A stretch of 64,000 nt of DNA from Gloeopeniophorella convolvens (lineage: Eukaryota; Basidiomycota; Agaricomycetes; Russulales). Positions 1-11,685 of the stretch are shown here, in pieces. The first letter of the stretch is position 1. Every line of letters starts with the position of its first letter. The stretch lies in assembly GCA_022496205.1 (NCBI GenBank), contig WTXD01000058.1, positions 95,509-159,508 of the forward strand, read 5' to 3'. The notes under the pieces were generated by a model. It saw nothing but the letters and a program-made list of their open reading frames with translations. It ran no database searches and was not told the origin of the DNA. Both the position numbers and the translations under genes were made by a program.

Positions 1-679
1 CCCCGTCATCCGCGAGATGCTCCAGATGACCGACGGCCTCCTCAAGCGCGCCGTTGCAGTGAACAAGGATGCGGCGGCGGCGTGGCAGCGCGGCACGGAG
101 GTGTCGCAGCTCGGGGTGCACTGCCGCCGGAGCGACATCGTGCGCGACGAGCGCTCCACAGGGGTTGGCGGAGCCGACGAGAGCGCATACGCGCGGGTTG
201 CAGGCCCGCTGCGCGCTGGCGACCGCGCGCCCGATGCGCCCGGACTGCGCGACGTGCGCAGTGGCGCCGACTGCCGGCTGTTTGACATCTTCAAGCCTTA
301 TCATCATACGGTGGTTGTGCTGGCCGCGCGTGCGGATCCTCCGGCCATTGTGGAATGCCTTCGGAGTTACCCGAAGGCGCTCGTGCGCAGCGTCGTCGTC
401 TTTCCGCGCGACGCAGCGCAAATTCCGGGTGTTGATGGCGCAGACATTGTTGTGCGGGACGAGGAGGGGCACGCGCTTGCCGCGTACGCGACACGAGAAA
501 CCGCGAGCAAGGTCGCGGATGTCGCGGTCATCCGGCCGGACGGTGTCGTTGGGGCGCTCGTTGCTGGTCCTGAGGGTGTCGAGGCATATTTCTCGCGCAT
601 CTTCGTTCGGAGCACTCCCGAGGAGCTTTCGCAGAGCAACATGCGTACAGATTCTAGTTCATTCAAGGCACGGCTGTGA
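1..679 (+). CDS. FAD-dependent aromatic monooxygenase, C-terminal part only (copy A, cut by window start)
   Basis: The open frame enters from the window edge (P-V-I-R-E-M-L-Q) and ends with TGA at 677-679. It matches residues ~348-571 of the intact paralogue at 2376-4558 almost position for position, with roughly 90% identity by eye. What is visible is the end of the FAD-binding domain (VIREMLQMTD) and the C-terminal thioredoxin-like domain of PheA/TfdB-type hydroxylases, including RAGDRAPDA and LFDIFKPYHHTVVVL. Enzymes of this family use FAD and NAD(P)H to hydroxylate phenols or related aromatics. Homology to copy B continues about 165 bp past the stop (CACATGCTACCCTT and following bases), so the duplicated unit includes the 3' untranslated region. 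Whether the 5' half exists outside the window cannot be seen. No disabling change is visible in the part present. Confidence 0.85.
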   Translation, partial: PVIREMLQMTDGLLKRAVAVNKDAAAAWQRGTEVSQLGVHCRRSDIVRDERSTGVGGADESAYARVAGPLRAGDRAPDAPGLRDVRSGADCRLFDIFKPYHHTVVVLAARADPPAIVECLRSYPKALVRSVVVFPRDAAQIPGVDGADIVVRDEEGHALAAYATRETASKVADVAVIRPDGVVGALVAGPEGVEAYFSRIFVRSTPEELSQSNMRTDSSSFKARL

Positions 680-2375
680 TGCGGACATTTTAGATTCACT
701 CATACGATTTCCACATGCTACCCTTCCGCCGTTGTATAGCAAGATATCATGCAGGTCAGGACTGGCCAGGAGCCCCAATCTATGTGTTCCCATTATCCAA
801 AGGCAACCCAAGTGTACCTGTTATCACCTGCACCGTGAAGCGCATGACCTGAATTTGAATAAAGTACACCCGCGGATCTTTGCCAAAGTGCAGGTGGCAC
901 TCCCCTCCATAGGAAAACAAAGTCATTTACGCTCACCGCGGATGTTCGCGTCATGGGCGTCTTTGATCAATGCGAGCACGTCGATGTGAGTCTCGGGCTG
1001 GCAGCCGCCGCCATCGTTCCGGGTCCGGCACTGTCGCGCCCTCCAGCGACCTACACAGCCTTGAACAGTTCCCTCCCACCCGCCACTATACCTCACCCAC
1101 GTTTCTCAGTCTGACTTCCACTGCAGCACAACACTCCTGTGTAGTTCTCGACGGGCCTATTGCAACGCCTGGCTGCACCGTTGCACCACGCCTTTCCAGA
1201 ATGTCGGGACGCCTGCCGCCTTTATGTTGATGACACCGCCCACGTAACACGGCCTCCAATAACCTCAAGGTGAAGTATGCGATCCGAGAACGGACGGAAG
1301 TCCATGGTGCTGTGAGCTTGCATCTCTACTGGCGCTGGCAGGCTAGCGGGTGCGCTTGCGAGTGACGTGGAGATGGTGACTGGTGGGACACGCGTGGCTC
1401 AGGCAGTTGCGGGCGGGCTGCAGGTAGTTGCGGTCGGCGGGCTGCAGCAGCTTGCGGGGGCTGCCGCTGCCTCTGGGCCTGAGGCCTGAGCAGAAACACT
1501 GAGCGTTGCCTTTCCATCGGCACTGACTTGAACTCGCAAAGCCCAAGTCTAGTATGCGAAAAGATGCTTGAATCAACTGTGTGTGTGAATTCAAGACCGT
1601 CTGAGGACGCCCATGGGCCTGGGCCCTGAGCGCATGAGCACCTGCCTAAAAACAAGGGTCGAACAACTCATTCTATGAATCTTGGCGCTTCTCTTGCCTG
1701 TCAAAAACGCAGCGAATCGATGGCCGGATGTCAAACGTAGGAGAGAAGACCTTGGCGCCCTGGTTCTGTGCGGCAGTCGCACTGCATGCACGGTAGACTC
1801 TTCTGGTGCAGTGCAGAACCAGAAGTCGAGGAGTCTGCCGGCCCGCGCATGCAGTGTCGCGTCGGAGGGCGGAGAGGCCAACTTCGGGCAAACCGCCGGC
1901 TTCGGCGCCGGAATATCATCTCATCCTGTCGCCGGTCGCCGGGTCCCGGTCCCGGCCAACGCCCGTCCGCGCAAGCCGCCTTCGGTTCGTAAGCTCTATC
2001 GCACGACTCAACGCTTCTCGTTTCTTTCGGACACGTTTCTGCTCCCGGACACTGCGTCAACTCCGCCAGCGCATCTGGGCGCACACCCGTGGGCAGCGAT
2101 AACGACGAACTACCAAGAATAGGCTCTCCTCGCATCATGTGGTTGCCGGCGGCGCCGCTCTAACACTGTCAATGCTGTCTGTTCAGGACGCACGGCGCTC
2201 TGTTAGTGGCGTGTATGGGCATGACCTAGTCTGTTTTGCATGCTCATGTGCCTGTGGCTCCGCAGCCTCTGGGGCACCTTACATTAGATTGAGGGAGGCG
2301 GGTTTATAAGTTAGCTGGCTTGCGCCTTTCTTCGTCGAGCCTTTGGCTGCCTCTGTTTCGTACACCTAGCCTTCA
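680..2375. other. Intergenic stretch between monooxygenase copies
   Basis: The first ~165 bp (680-845) are homologous to the sequence after copy B (4559-4715), that is a duplicated 3' flank. The rest contains only overlapping short open frames of low-complexity Arg/Pro/Ser composition on both strands, for example around 1326-1655 and 1682-2138. I see no recognisable domain. The last ~100 bp are presumably the promoter of the downstream monooxygenase; no clear TATA box is visible. Confidence 0.5.
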
Positions 2376-4558
2376 ATGGCGGCGGAATCTACGGATGTCC
2401 TCGTGGTACTTTCATTCTCATCCGTAGCTTTTGCGTTCTCTAATGTTGAGGTTATGCTAGGTTGGTGCTGGGCCCACCGGCCTTGTCGCCGCGCTCGTGC
2501 TTGCACAGAATGGCGTGCCCGTGCGCATCGTCGACCGCCTTGCGAGCGCACCTCGCAGCCAGCGCGGTGCCGGGATCGCGGTACTACTGTTTCTCTTAAC
2601 GGCCCCCTGCAAATGCTGACGTGAAGCAGGGCCGTACGCTCGAGTTATACCACTTCCTCGGCGTGCTGCCCGAGGTGCAGCAGCGCACCATAGACGTGCT
2701 ACCGATCAAGGCGTACGATGCATCTGGCAAACTTGAGAAGACATTCGAAATGATTCTGCACGTCCCATCGACGTCTGGTGCGCCCTGGGTACGGCTCACC
2801 CCTGTCGACTCGCGCGCTGCTAATACGAAATAGCCAAATATGGTTTTCTTAGGGCAGGGCACCGCGTGCGGGATTCTGCGGAAGCGGCTCGAGCAGTTTG
2901 GGGTGCACGTCGAAATGACTACCACCTTCGAGGGGTGCGAGGAGCGGGACAACGGTGTTTTGGTTTCGTTGTTGAAGACCCAGGAGGAGCAGACGGTGCG
3001 ACAAGTTGTGAGGGCGAAGTACGTCATTGGAGCCGATGGTGCGAGAGGTGGGTGTCCGTTGCGCGTGCAGCGAGGGTGATTCTGACAAGGTGATTCGAAG
3101 GGTTGGTCAGGCAGAGTCAGGGGCTGAAGCTCTCAGGCAACAACCATGACCTCCACCTGATCATCGGAGACGTAGAAGTCTTCGGGCTCGATACGCAGGT
3201 GTGTTCTCTCAAAGGAAAGATTCGAGCGGATTGTGCTGAGGATAACATTCACGAAGCATTGGCACAAGTTCAGCGACTTTCCCAATGACTCGTGCGTGGT
3301 TGCCCCTGTTTGGCGCTGAAATCGCTAATTTAGAATTTGCCAGGGTCATGTTGCGCGCTACCGAGAACGTCGAGGAGAGGCTATTCCAGCTTATGGGTGG
3401 AGGACCGAGTCTCGACTACGCAAGAGCTGTCAGGGATCATGATTACCTCCGCGAGTTTATATACAGCGTTACTTGTGTCCCTGGTCTCAAGATTGGCCAG
3501 ATACATTTTGCGGCCGAGTGGAGGTTCGTCATCTCTTCCTTACTATCTCTGCTTTTACTGATCCACCATCTGTAGGGCCAATACTCTCATGGCTAGCACA
3601 TTCTCAAAGGGTCGAGTTTTCATTGCTGGAGGTTCGTCGGTTTCGCGGTCTGGTGACTTCTGTGCTGATAGCGCCCCAGATGCAGCACATGTACACAGCC
3701 CGTTCGGCGGCCAAGGTATGAACTCAGGCGTGATGGACGCCGTACGTGCTGTGCTCTCCTCAAGTCGCATATCATTCATGACGTTCGTAATGCCAGATGA
3801 ACCTCGGGTGGAAGCTTGCTCTCGTCTGCAAGAATCACGCCCCGCCCCGACTCCTCGAGACGTACAGCGCCGAGCGCACCCCCGTCATCCGCGAGATGCT
3901 CCAGATGACCGACAGGCTCCTCAAGCGCGTCGTTGCAGTGAACAAGGATGCGTCCGCGGCGTGGCAGCGCGGCACGGAGGTGTCGCAGCTCGGGGTGCAC
4001 TGCCGCCGGAGCGACATCGTGCGCGACGAGCGCTCCGCAGGTGGTGCCGGAGCCGACGAGAGCGCATACGCGCCAGTCGCAGGCCCGCTGCGCGCTGGAG
4101 ATCGGGCGCCCGATGCATCCGGACTGCGCGACGTGCGCAGTGGCGCCGAATGCCGGCTGTTTGACATCTTCAAGCCTTATCATCATACGGTGGTCGTGCT
4201 GGCCGCCCATGCGGATCCTCCGGCCATTCTGAAATGTCTCCGGCATTACCCGAAGTCGCTCGTGCGCAGCGTCGTCGTCTTTCCGCGCGACGCAGTGCAG
4301 ATTACAGGTGTTGATGGGGCGGACGTTGTTGTGCGCGACGAGGAGGGGCATGGGCTTGCTGCGTACGCGACACCAGAAGGCCCTAGCAAGGTCGCGGACG
4401 TCGCGGTGATACGGCCAGATGGTGTTCTTGGGGCGCTCGTCGCTGGTTCTGAGGGTGTTGAGGCTTATTTCTCGCACATCTTCGTTCAAAGCGCCCCAAA
4501 GGAACATTTGCGAAGCGCCCTGCGCACAGATTCTCGTTCATTCAAGGCACGGCTATGA
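2376..4558 (+). CDS. FAD-dependent phenol-type monooxygenase, intact ten-exon gene (copy B)
   Basis: Exons by splice consensus: 2376-2405, 2461-2580, 2630-2788, 2834-3047, 3101-3198, 3257-3291, 3344-3523, 3576-3631, 3680-3741, 3797-4558. They sum to 1716 nt, a 571-aa protein with no stop. Residues 12-17 are the Rossmann GAGPTG that binds the FAD ADP moiety. GADGAR at ~169-174 is the second nucleotide-contact motif. GDAAHVHSP at ~297-305 is the GD motif that holds the FAD ribityl chain, followed by GGQGMNSGVMDA. From ~418 (AGDRAPDA) runs the thioredoxin-like dimerisation domain. Order and length fit the PheA/TfdB flavoprotein hydroxylases (Pfam FAD_binding_3 plus Phe_hydrox_dim). The likely role is NAD(P)H-dependent hydroxylation of an aromatic compound in the cytosol, in catabolism or secondary metabolism; the substrate cannot be told. 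The second intron (49 nt) and several others end in CAG. The neighbouring copies A and C are fragments, so this is the functional member here. Confidence 0.92.
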
Positions 4559-5035
4559 CATGGGCACTCCAGACTCATCCGGATTCCACATGCTACCCTT
4601 TCATCGGTTGTATAATACAGTACCATGCAGGCCAGGAGCTCCAATCTATATATTTCCGTCCAAAGTCAACCCAAGTGTGCCTGTTACAACGTTGACTGTG
4701 AAGTACACATATACTTACTGGTGCCACGGGTTGTGAGAATCGAGCAGTAGTTCAAGCGATGCTAAGGGTGTGATGCCGCAAGGACGCGGCCATGTGCCGG
4801 AGTGGGAACGACCAGGTTGTCGGCGGAGAGAACTAGAGAGGGAACGGTCCAGTACTTATACTGAGGTGGCTCGTCTGGGTCCAAGCTATGTAAGTACATA
4901 CACCAGTAAACGTCGCCATCGCGTCATCACACTGTCTCATCACCTCTCAACACGGGCCTGTGCTCAGCGCTTACAGTCTCTCAACCCTCCCCCCCGACCA
5001 CATGGCACCACGATAACCGGTAACCACTCCTTCCA
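4559..5035. other. 3' flank of monooxygenase and upstream region of sedolisin pseudogene
   Basis: 4559-4715 is the duplicated 3' flank shared with copy A. From about 4925 the sequence becomes similar to 11150-11245 (ACACGGGCCTG, GCTCAGCGCT, CATGGCACCACGAT), so the duplicated sedolisin unit includes its upstream region. No gene is seen in between. Confidence 0.5.
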
Positions 5036-7000
5036 GTGACTCGCCGCACTCTCCACCCTCGTTACGCCCCTCCGGCGCCTCACCGGCTCCTGTCAATGCG
5101 TTGCGCCGGGACGACTATGCACGCAGGTGAAGCACGCTTGGGCAGACGCGCCCGGGCTGAAAATTCCTCGATGCGCCACCGCCCTCCACCACCCGATGCC
5201 CATTGCGCTCGCCGGTGCCCCATATGCGTATGCGGCAGTGACCCACGACATGAGAAGTACGTTCTCTGCCCTGTGCATCTGCATGTCAATTGATATGGAT
5301 GTGCACAAGTATTCCGGCCAGCACCTCCAAGGCGGACGTGGCGCGGCATGTCGACACACTCCCGTTCGTGGACTCACGCGTACGATTGGCTCGCGGTGCT
5401 CGCCGCGGGGGTCGTGCCCCTCTCGCAGTAGCGTGTAGCTCACTCGCGCGTGTGCTCGTGCGCACAGCCATCGCGCTGCGCGGCGCCGTCTTCCGCCATC
5501 ACAAGACTCACCACAAGACGGGCGAAACGGCCCTGCACACGGTGGTGTAAACCCTGCCCTACGCGCTGCACGCCCAAGTGTACTCCATCGCTCCCGCTGT
5601 CCGTTGCGCGACCTCTCGCCCGGGCCCGGCCGCCCTAACCCCTGCCGCGAAGCCGCCCATCCCCGATGCAATCGCACCGTCGAGCATTAAGCCGCGCGCT
5701 GTACGGCGCCTCCACGTATTTTCCAGCGGGCGCGGACGAAAACGTGTTCGGCATTATGGGCTGTCTCGACGAATTCGCGAGCCACACGGACCAGACGGTA
5801 CGGTTCCTGAGACTCTTCCAATCCGCCGCGGCCGCGGCAATGTTCATCGCCATGCAGATCAATGGCCGCGAGAACGATCAGAGCGACTCAGGCGTGCCGG
5901 AGGCGACTCGATCAGCATCCAGTACACGGGAGGCGATCTCCTTCCTGACGCCGAGCACGGAAACTCACCGCCGTTCAGGACGGATGGGAACATGCCGAAG
6001 AACACGAACGAACCGTACTCTGGTCGGCTCGGCTTCGTCCTCAGCGCGCATGGTAGTGCCTCGCAGACGATCAGCACGTACGGAGACGACGAGCGGACGG
6101 CGCCGTCGAACTACGCGCATAGCATGTGCAGGCCCCTCGCGCAGCTCGGCGCGCAGGGCGTGTCCGTGTTCTTCTCAGGCAGCGGCGCAGGCAGCTGCGG
6201 CAGCGGCTCATGCGCGAGGACAACGACACGAACCGCAAACAGGTCAGGTCACCCAGAACTTCCCAGCCTCCTGTGCGTCATCCGTGATTTATGCCGCGCA
6301 TTACTACTGACTTTCCTTGGTGCGTGCAGGCCCGTTCGTGACGGCCGTCGGCGGCACGACGCGCGCCAACCCGGGGTCGCAGCGAGTCTGAGCATCGCCG
6401 ACATCTCGGACTCCTTCACACGCCCGAGTTACCAGGTCGCAGCTGTAAAGGCCTTCATGCAGACGAGCGGGAGCAAGGATGCGGGCTGTTCAGGTGGGTA
6501 TCCTCTTCACATCCAGTCCTGCGGCTCGAAGGCTGACGGGAGCATCTGCGCAAGCACAACGGACCGCGGATCCCCTGACCGCCGGTGACCGGGCCGGCCG
6601 CGCCGATGGCACGAGCACGGCGTCATCATGCTCCTCCCTCCCGCGCGCACCCTGCGCAACTGACGAGTCTCGCGCATGCACGTGGCAGATGGCGGCAGGG
6701 TTATATCGCTGCTGCACTTGAGCTTCCTCATCACGCAGCGAGCCCCCACTCTGCTTCCTTAACCCGCTTTGTACAGAACCGGCGCGGCAGGTCTGGTCGA
6801 CAACACGTCCGGGACGAACCTGCCAGGTTGTGACACGCAGGGCTTCTCGGTGGTCAAGGGAGTAAACCCGATGCGTATCTCCCACGCTAGCTGGCGCTGC
6901 TGTGGGTGCTGATGGTTGCATGTTACAGGGCTTGGAGTTGGGATGCCTGATTTCGGCAACTGCTGCAAGCGATGGTCGGGTAGACGGCTTTGGGAGGAGT
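5036..7000 (+). pseudogene. Sedolisin (S53) / tripeptidyl-peptidase-like gene, decayed
   Basis: Pieces of a secreted acidic serine protease occur in the right order but in changing frames. They are a pro-domain remnant (KADVARHVDTLPFVDS, TGETALHTVV, TLPYALHAQVYS, 5320-5590), then ALSRALYG and GIMGCLDEFASHTDQT (5690-5800), DSISIQYTGGD (5905), PSNYAHSMCRPLAQLGAQGVSVFF (6103-6170), FVTAVGGTTRANPG (6330-6375), a DGTSTASS equivalent of the catalytic GTSAS serine loop (~6604), AGLVDNTSG (6790) and a final LGVGMPDFG (6935-6975). In functional sedolisins the oxyanion segment reads FSSGDSG; here it reads FSGSGAG, so the conserved Asp is missing. Frame changes occur near 5750, 5900, 6220, 6380, 6600 and 6800. 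Some introns, such as the one ending ...GTGCAG at ~6328, are still recognisable, so this is a decayed genomic copy and not a retrocopy. The presumed ATG of the twin at 11243 is GTG here at 5036. Confidence 0.82.
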
Positions 7001-7501
7001 CGAATGATACCTTGGGCTTCATTAGTGACGCTGACGATGGAGGAGCCACCGTGGACGGCTCGCAACGAATCTGATGAAATGTACCCTCAAAGGCGCATGT
7101 GTACTGCGTATCGCTGCTTGGCATGGGGACGATGACATCGCCGTTTGGTGACCGTCAACAGCATCCCGCAAATCACCACTTGAAATTCGGTGATACTAAT
7201 TCTTTCCATTCCACTATGGTGGCTACTTGGCGTCGGGCTGGGGTCAGGGTGTATGCGAAAGTGAATGCAAAGCGAAGGTATATATATCTCTCTTCAAAAC
7301 ACAAAAAGGTACCGACAGTCGGGATGATAGCGGACGCGGTCGTAGTGCGCGCGGGCGCAGATATCAGGTATATACATGGAACTGCCTGGTACTATAAAGC
7401 TAGTAACTGTACAACTGCCACGCTCATTACATGGATAGTAAGTTGAAACACTCAACCGTCGATCACGTGGCCTTCTCGAAAAGTACCTGCAGGCTTCAAG
7501 C
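7001..7501. other. Intergenic region between sedolisin relic and STAND gene
   Basis: No gene or relic is recognised. Open frames here are short and lack domain features. The region would contain the 3' untranslated region of the minus-strand STAND gene. Confidence 0.4.
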
Positions 7502-10500
7502 TCAAGGCCGCAGTACCGTGTTCATCCAAGGCGATTGCGTCTGCGCCCGATGCTCGAGCAGCAGCTGAACGACATCGACGTGCCCTGCAAAGGACGCGAC
7601 ATACAGCGCGGGTCCCGTGGGGCTAGCGGGAGCATTTGGATCAGCACCATGGTCGAGCAGTAATCGCACTGTGTCGATGTGGCCATAGTGTGATGCTACA
7701 TTAAGGGGTGTTCCATGGTGACCACCAATTTGGTCAAGGTCCTCCGGATGCGACACCACCAGTTGCTCTACGACGAGTGGAAGGCCGCAGAGTGCCGCGA
7801 AATATAACGTCGTGCCTCCCAAGCGTGACGTGGGAGTGAAGGAAGCGAGTTCCCCGGGAAAACGACCCTCCTGTGAAAGCCAAGCCACACTATGGGGACG
7901 GGCGGGATCAAGAACCTTTGTTGCCAAATCCATCACCGAGAGCGCCACGCTCTCGAATCGGGCATGCACGTCCCAGTGACTGGCGGCGTAACGAAGAAGA
8001 TGAAGGTCTTTGGAGAGGGTGTCTCTGCTGGAAGTGACGTCGACTTGAAGTAGCGCGGTGAGGCAGATCTGAGCAAGGAGTGTGTGGGAAGGCCTCGGAA
8101 GGACATGAAAGCGGGAAATTCTTGCCGTAGAGTTTGCAATGATTGTCGAAGTCAAGAACTCACGCACGGAGGAGTGTGCAAATCGCACGTCACTTCCACG
8201 CCGGGTTTTCACGATGGAAAGGAAGCTTCCAGGACAGAAAGTCAACAACGCCTGTTGTACGTCCTCTGCACGCCAATCGGAGTGATAAGCGGGGGTGTCC
8301 CCCCGGAAATCGAATGCCAGAAGTTCCGCAAGCTCTTCAACTTGGAAAGGACGCTGTGAGAAGGACACGCATTGGAAGATGCGATGTGCCAACTCCCAAC
8401 TTCCCTCAGGAATACGCTGAAGTGTTGATTCATACGTTTCGTAAAGCGTTTTCGGAAGAGTCTTGAGCTTCTCGGGGATGTCCGCTGGATGAAGGTCGCA
8501 TAATTCGTTGAGCTGGCAGTACACATATCGAAACCTACGTAAATGAACCATCAACACCGTTCATTGTTGTAGTCAAGGATCGGCTCACATTCCGTGAGCA
8601 TTGTATTTCAGCGTGTCAATAACCAGGTCCTGAACCGTCTTGCTCCACTGGCGCATCTTGGGATGCGATTCAACGGATGACACGACGTAGTTGACTATGG
8701 AGTGTTCTTGTCCAATTTCCTCCTCTAGCGAAACGTGAAATGAGGCTGGGCCGTGTTTGAGGACTCCTCTGATGTCGCCCTCGGGACGACTAGTAATGCA
8801 GATATGAACGTCCGAAAAGTGAGACACGATGACGTCGTTCAGGAAGCTGAGAATCGCATCACGTGGCGGTTGCATCCCAGAGTTGGGACATTCGTCCAGC
8901 CCGTCTACAAAGATATACTTTGGAGCTTCGTTGGGGAGCGCCAGCATTGCTTCCAAGCATTGTCCGAGAGCGTCCGTGTTGGGCAGGTGGCCCTTGTTTT
9001 CTGTGCGGAAGCGGGAGAGGATCTCCGAGTACGAGTCTGACTGTTGGCAGAGTTGAACTAGGAAGGAGCGAAGAATCCCGTCTAGACTCTGTTTCGCAGA
9101 ATCCTGGAAATCGCAGTAGAAGAAGACGACGGTTCCGAGTCCTGTACGGCGGAGATGGTGCACGCAGTGATCGACTATTGCTGAGCTGGTTTTCAGAGAT
9201 CAGCAAGATTGAGTGGATAGAGATGTGACCAGCATACCACAGGACGCTCTTCCCAGATCCCGCTGCAAGTATGATAGACAGTTAGGGACGATACCAATGC
9301 ACGCGAAAAACGATGATGCGTACGTTTTCCGTGCAGCCACAGGAAAGACCTCTCCGATGCCGTCCACTCTCCAAAGGCGTTTCCATGAATGAACCAATCA
9401 GTCGAGCCCCTATGGCATTGCTTGCGCTTCGCAGCGTGGTTCGAGAATGGGTCAGGCGGGGAGAGCCATTTAGTGCACTTCTGATGGAGTAGGTCGCCTA
9501 TTTGGCAAAGCATCAGATATGCGGTCAGTAGCAATTGAAATACGAGAACGAACGCTTGATCTTATTCACATCATCCACGATCTGCTGTATGGAAGCTGAC
9601 CCACGACGTAATGTTCAAAACCAGACAAGATGAAAAAAGTCAGCTTTCATACCAAGAGCCTCTTCATATGTAGCTGTGGAGGTTTCCGCACCTGTACAGT
9701 GTGAATCGATGAGACATACCAATCACAACCAGGTCAATGGGGCGCACCAGTCATGACGCCCTTGAATTCCTCGAGCAGTGTGTGGACAACCAGGAGAATA
9801 TGTGTAGTCGACATGCGGCTTTCTTCCAGCGTGAGTCTGTCGAGCCGTTTCACGACGTCTTCGATCTTCCTCGATCCCATTAGTTTCTTCCCGAAAGCCC
9901 CTATGCTCGTCGAGGTCATTGACGAGATACATTTCAGTCGACGGTCACTTACTAAGCCGACCCTGCTTGATCTCTTTCGTTGCAAGCCCGAGAATATCGA
10001 GCATCCCTATCATCATTTTCACGATGATTTCGGTCATAGAAGGGGTTGGCTTGACGCGTGTGTAGACCTTGACGCGTTCGAGAAAGCGAGACATTGTATC
10101 AAATAGATCGACAAGAGAGTCGTAACTCTCTGAAACGCCCTTGGATGCCTGAGACCCAGTTGTCACAGAGACCTTTGGAGGGCACGACGTTCAAGGACTC
10201 ACCCTGAGAAGGAGACCAACTCCCGCGCAGACCAATTTTGCAGGTTTGAATACCTAGTAAACCTATAGTTGGATATCTGTGCCGAAGGGAATGGGCCCAC
10301 AACGTACTTCGCCGATAGTCTTACCGAGACCGTCGTTGAGAACCAACATGGTATCCACCAAAGGTGAGAGCTTCGTCATCAGTTGCGTGGCTCGATCGCC
10401 CTTCCGGTATTCCCCAAACGCCCGCGCTTGCTCTTTGACCGCATCAATGACAGTTTCCGCAGATCCGCAGGCGTTAAGTCTATCATAGAGTGGGTGGGAC

Positions 10501-10607
10501 GCCAGGTCTGTGCCAGTATGTTCGTGGTATTCCTTCAGGGCACCCTCGAAAAGCGACGTGAAGCGCGACGAGTCGTCCAGGGAGGTCATGTCTAGTGCGG
10601 AAGCCAT
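7502..10607 (-). CDS. STAND/NLR-like receptor: Goodbye domain, NACHT ATPase, ankyrin repeats
   Basis: Exons on the minus strand: 10607-10308, 10253-10203, 10148-9953, 9900-9748, 9691-9653, 9595-9554, 9497-9324, 9262-9230, 9180-8589, 8534-7502. They sum to 2613 nt, an 870-aa protein with all frames closing. Residues ~10-190 match the fungal STAND N-terminal Goodbye domain (FEGALKEYHEHTGTDL, TEIIVKMMIGMLDIL, ATKEIKQGRL). KWLSPPDP precedes the NACHT ATPase. The Walker A GKPGSGKS lies at ~317-324 and is built across an intron. The Walker B IFVDGLDE lies at ~419-426 and the sensor ITSRPE at ~458-463. RFAHSSVREFL (~644-654) is typical of the winged-helix region. Ankyrin repeats (GTPLNVASHYGHIDTVRLLL and its neighbours) fill ~767-859. 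Fungal STAND proteins of this layout act in non-self recognition, heterokaryon incompatibility and cell death. All three ATPase motifs look intact. The protein stops only ~11 residues after its last repeat, so the repeat array is short (about three). Confidence 0.92.
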
Positions 10608-11119
10608 TCCGGCTGCTCAGAGGGAGCTGTGTGGTGGTATATGGGAGAGTTGCTGTAGTCAATCAACGATCCCACGGGACAGCCCAGTAAGAGCGCTGAA
10701 GATGCGTAGTGTGTGCATGGCACATACAATAACATACAACACAGCATCCTTTACCTATTACAGTAGAGACATCAATAAGCTCGATTCGGTGAGGGCAGCA
10801 CAGGGACCGAGGCAGCTGCGAGGGCTTTGATGAACACTATGTGAGGGAACCGCTTGCCACCACCGTGGCTTTGGGTCTTGAAGTCAGTCTGGCCTATAAG
10901 TACAGGGGACAGCGCGAGATCGTTGAAGGTGGAGTGGACGAGTAAGGCGTCATTATCAAGACATGGCGCGACCATGACCGACATGACCAGCGAGACAGAA
11001 GAGATAGAAGAGCACGATGGCTTTGCGTCAAAGATATAAGATTGAACGGTACGAAAAACCCCAACAGCTGCACTTGGCAGAACAGCGGCAACAAGGCGCG
11101 GAGCTTGCCGAGGCGCGGA
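10608..11119. other. Upstream region of the STAND gene; no gene recognised
   Basis: The region holds the promoter side of the minus-strand STAND gene. A minus-strand open frame from ~11040 to 10772 (containing LVMSVMVAPCLDNDALLVHS) is the longest reading; I do not recognise it and see no confirming splice structure. Confidence 0.35.
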
Positions 11120-11685
11120 AGGCTACATAGCTGTGACTAGCTGTGAACCACCTCGTCATCACACAAACCTCGACACAGGCCATGCGCTCAGCGCTACTAC
11201 AGTCTCCCATCTGACCGCATGGCACCACGATGTTCCCCTGCCAATGACTCGCCGCACTTCCCACCCTCTCTGCGCCCTCCGGCGCGTCACCCGCTCCTGC
11301 CCATGCGCCACGCCAGGATGACACGCAGGTGAAGCACCCCCGTACGCGTTCGCGGTCAGTGACCCACGGCGTGAAAAGTGCGTTCTCTGTCTTGTGCATC
11401 TGCTTGTCAGTTGATATGTATGTGCACAGGTAACTTAGCCGACACCTCCCCAAGGCGGACGTGGCGCCGCACGCCGACATGCTCGCGCCCATGGACAGAT
11501 GGCCCGCGGTGCTCGCACTCACGTGTGTGCCCGTGCGCACCTCCGTCGCACAGCTCAGCGCCGTCTTTTGTCACCATGAGACAGGCGAGACAATCCTGCA
11601 CCCTCAAGTGTACCGCGTCGCTCCCGCCGCGCACCGCGCGACGTCGTGCCTGCGCCCTGCCGCGCTGGTACCTGCCACGGGCCAG
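11120..11685 (+). pseudogene. Sedolisin 5' fragment (second copy)
   Basis: The sequence is homologous to 4925-5650 of the sedolisin relic. It shares CTCGCCGCACT followed by CACGCAGGTGAAGCA, the segment GTTGATATG..TGTGCACA, ADVAPHADMLAPMDRW and HHETGETILHPQVYRVAPA. The start triplet is ATG at 11243, where the first copy has GTG. The fragment stops abruptly near 11680 where monooxygenase sequence begins in mid-exon. It keeps about the first quarter of the gene (signal and pro-peptide area) and no catalytic residues, so it cannot encode a protease. Confidence 0.75.

Noticed and set aside
5578..6588. 336-codon frame across the sedolisin relic
   Set aside because: It only passes through parts of the protease motifs; the true motifs alternate between frames, so the frame is not a gene product.
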